A stretch of 6,524 nt of DNA. Source: Opitutaceae bacterium (lineage in GTDB: Bacteria > Verrucomicrobiota > Verrucomicrobiia > Opitutales > Opitutaceae). Positions 5,999 through 6,524 of this stretch are shown here, in pieces. Location of the stretch: NCBI GenBank assembly GCA_016763045.1, contig JAESUN010000215.1, forward strand, positions 1 to 6,524. Direction: 5' to 3'. The notes beneath the pieces are model-generated. The model saw only the letters and a list, made by a program, of their open reading frames with translations, was not told the origin of the DNA and made no database searches. Numbering within the stretch: the first letter of the stretch is position 1; each line of letters opens with the position of its first letter. A program made the position numbers and the translations under genes.

Positions 5999-6524
5999 CT
6001 ACCCACGACGCTGGGAACTCATCTCTGACCAGCGCTGAATCCGTTCGATTTCTTCAAGTTGTTGCTCTAAAAAAGTATCCAATTGATCTTCATTGAGGAT
6101 TTCTTGAGCCTGATTAAAGATCTGTGTATTCAACACACCTCTTTCATTCAAATAAGTCTCAACCTCTTCCGGTGAAGACTGATTCAAGCTCCGTGGCCCT
6201 CCATTTGAAAGATCATTCGTGAAAACAAACGCCCCCTCTTGAGAGGCCATTATCGAAATAAGTTTTTCGGCAACTTCTTCGCCGAGAGGAGTTCCCGAAT
6301 AGCTCAATTTCTGAGTTAAATTATCAACAGAACGTCTCTGTGGTAAGGTTTTCTCATATTGCTGATAAACAGCAAAATCCTCTTCGCCCAACAGGCTTCC
6401 CAAGCCTGCATCCAATTTTTCAATATTCTCCTGCACAACGCTTTTTTCTTCATCCGAGAAAATATCTGACCCGAATCGAGAACCTCTTTCGTAAAGCGTT
6501 CTCTCAGATAAAAGAGACATGAAC
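5999..6524 (-). CDS. Unrecognised charged helical protein, C-terminal part (probably 5' partial)
   Basis: The function is not recognised. The visible 173 residues are rich in Glu, Gln and Leu and predicted largely helical. The segment LGEEDFAVYQQYEKTLPQRR (44-63), followed by a SGTPLGEEVAEKLISIM stretch (75-91) and ILNEDQLDTFLEQQLEEIER (141-160), resembles a pattern in small secreted or membrane-anchored helical proteins with an LGxxxxxxYxxYExTxPxR core and a late LTxEQL-type helix, as in Spy/CpxP-like sensors. That is a resemblance from memory, not a family assignment. An ATG occurs at 6518-6520, but no signal peptide or membrane segment follows it, and the frame remains open to the window edge (the preceding codon is TTC). 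The true start with any export signal is therefore likely outside. It converges on pyrC and shares the terminator. There are no cysteines. Confidence 0.72.
   Translation of the reverse strand, partial: FMSLLSERTLYERGSRFGSDIFSDEEKSVVQENIEKLDAGLGSLLGEEDFAVYQQYEKTLPQRRSVDNLTQKLSYSGTPLGEEVAEKLISIMASQEGAFVFTNDLSNGGPRSLNQSSPEEVETYLNERGVLNTQIFNQAQEILNEDQLDTFLEQQLEEIERIQRWSEMSSQRRG

Overview
The window looks like ordinary chromosomal DNA from a free-living bacterium. Five genes on the + strand run head to tail with gaps of about 27-41 bp. They end at a hairpin terminator shared with a convergent gene that enters from the right edge. There are no rRNA or tRNA genes, insertion sequences, phage genes or CRISPR repeats. 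None of the five + strand starts has a good Shine-Dalgarno sequence, and coding density is high. This style, with the set pyrR-pyrB-pyrC beside a nuclease-helicase fusion and a divergent RecO, suggests a member of Verrucomicrobiota (Opitutae-like). That placement is an inference from gene style, not from a marker gene.

Layout. Positions 1-36 may hold the last codons of an upstream gene. Positions 53-670 encode a short, divergent RecO-like recombination mediator. Positions 703-3066 encode a 787-residue protein that joins a RecB/Cas4-type PD-(D/E)XK nuclease domain to an XPD/DinG-type superfamily 2 helicase with four cysteines placed for an iron-sulfur cluster. Positions 3108-3677 (pyrR, TTG start), 3705-4652 (pyrB) and 4684-5976 (pyrC) are a pyrimidine module. 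A bidirectional terminator hairpin lies at 5971-5995. Positions 5999-6524 on the - strand hold the C-terminal part of an unrecognised charged helical protein.

How the genes work together. PyrB (aspartate carbamoyltransferase) and PyrC (dihydroorotase) catalyse consecutive steps of de novo UMP synthesis. PyrR is a UMP-responsive regulator and/or uracil phosphoribosyltransferase. RecO and the nuclease-helicase are both expected to act on damaged or stalled DNA, so the operon appears to combine a DNA-repair pair with a nucleotide-synthesis trio.

Points worth a second look: the nuclease-helicase fusion and its setting; a perfect 8-bp tandem duplication just before the recO stop that may have changed the RecO C-terminus; a 12-codon mini-ORF whose stop overlaps the TTG start of pyrR; and a PyrR without a recognisable PyrR-binding loop nearby. 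I saw no clear sign of a wholly new system; the nuclease-helicase fusion is the most interesting protein.
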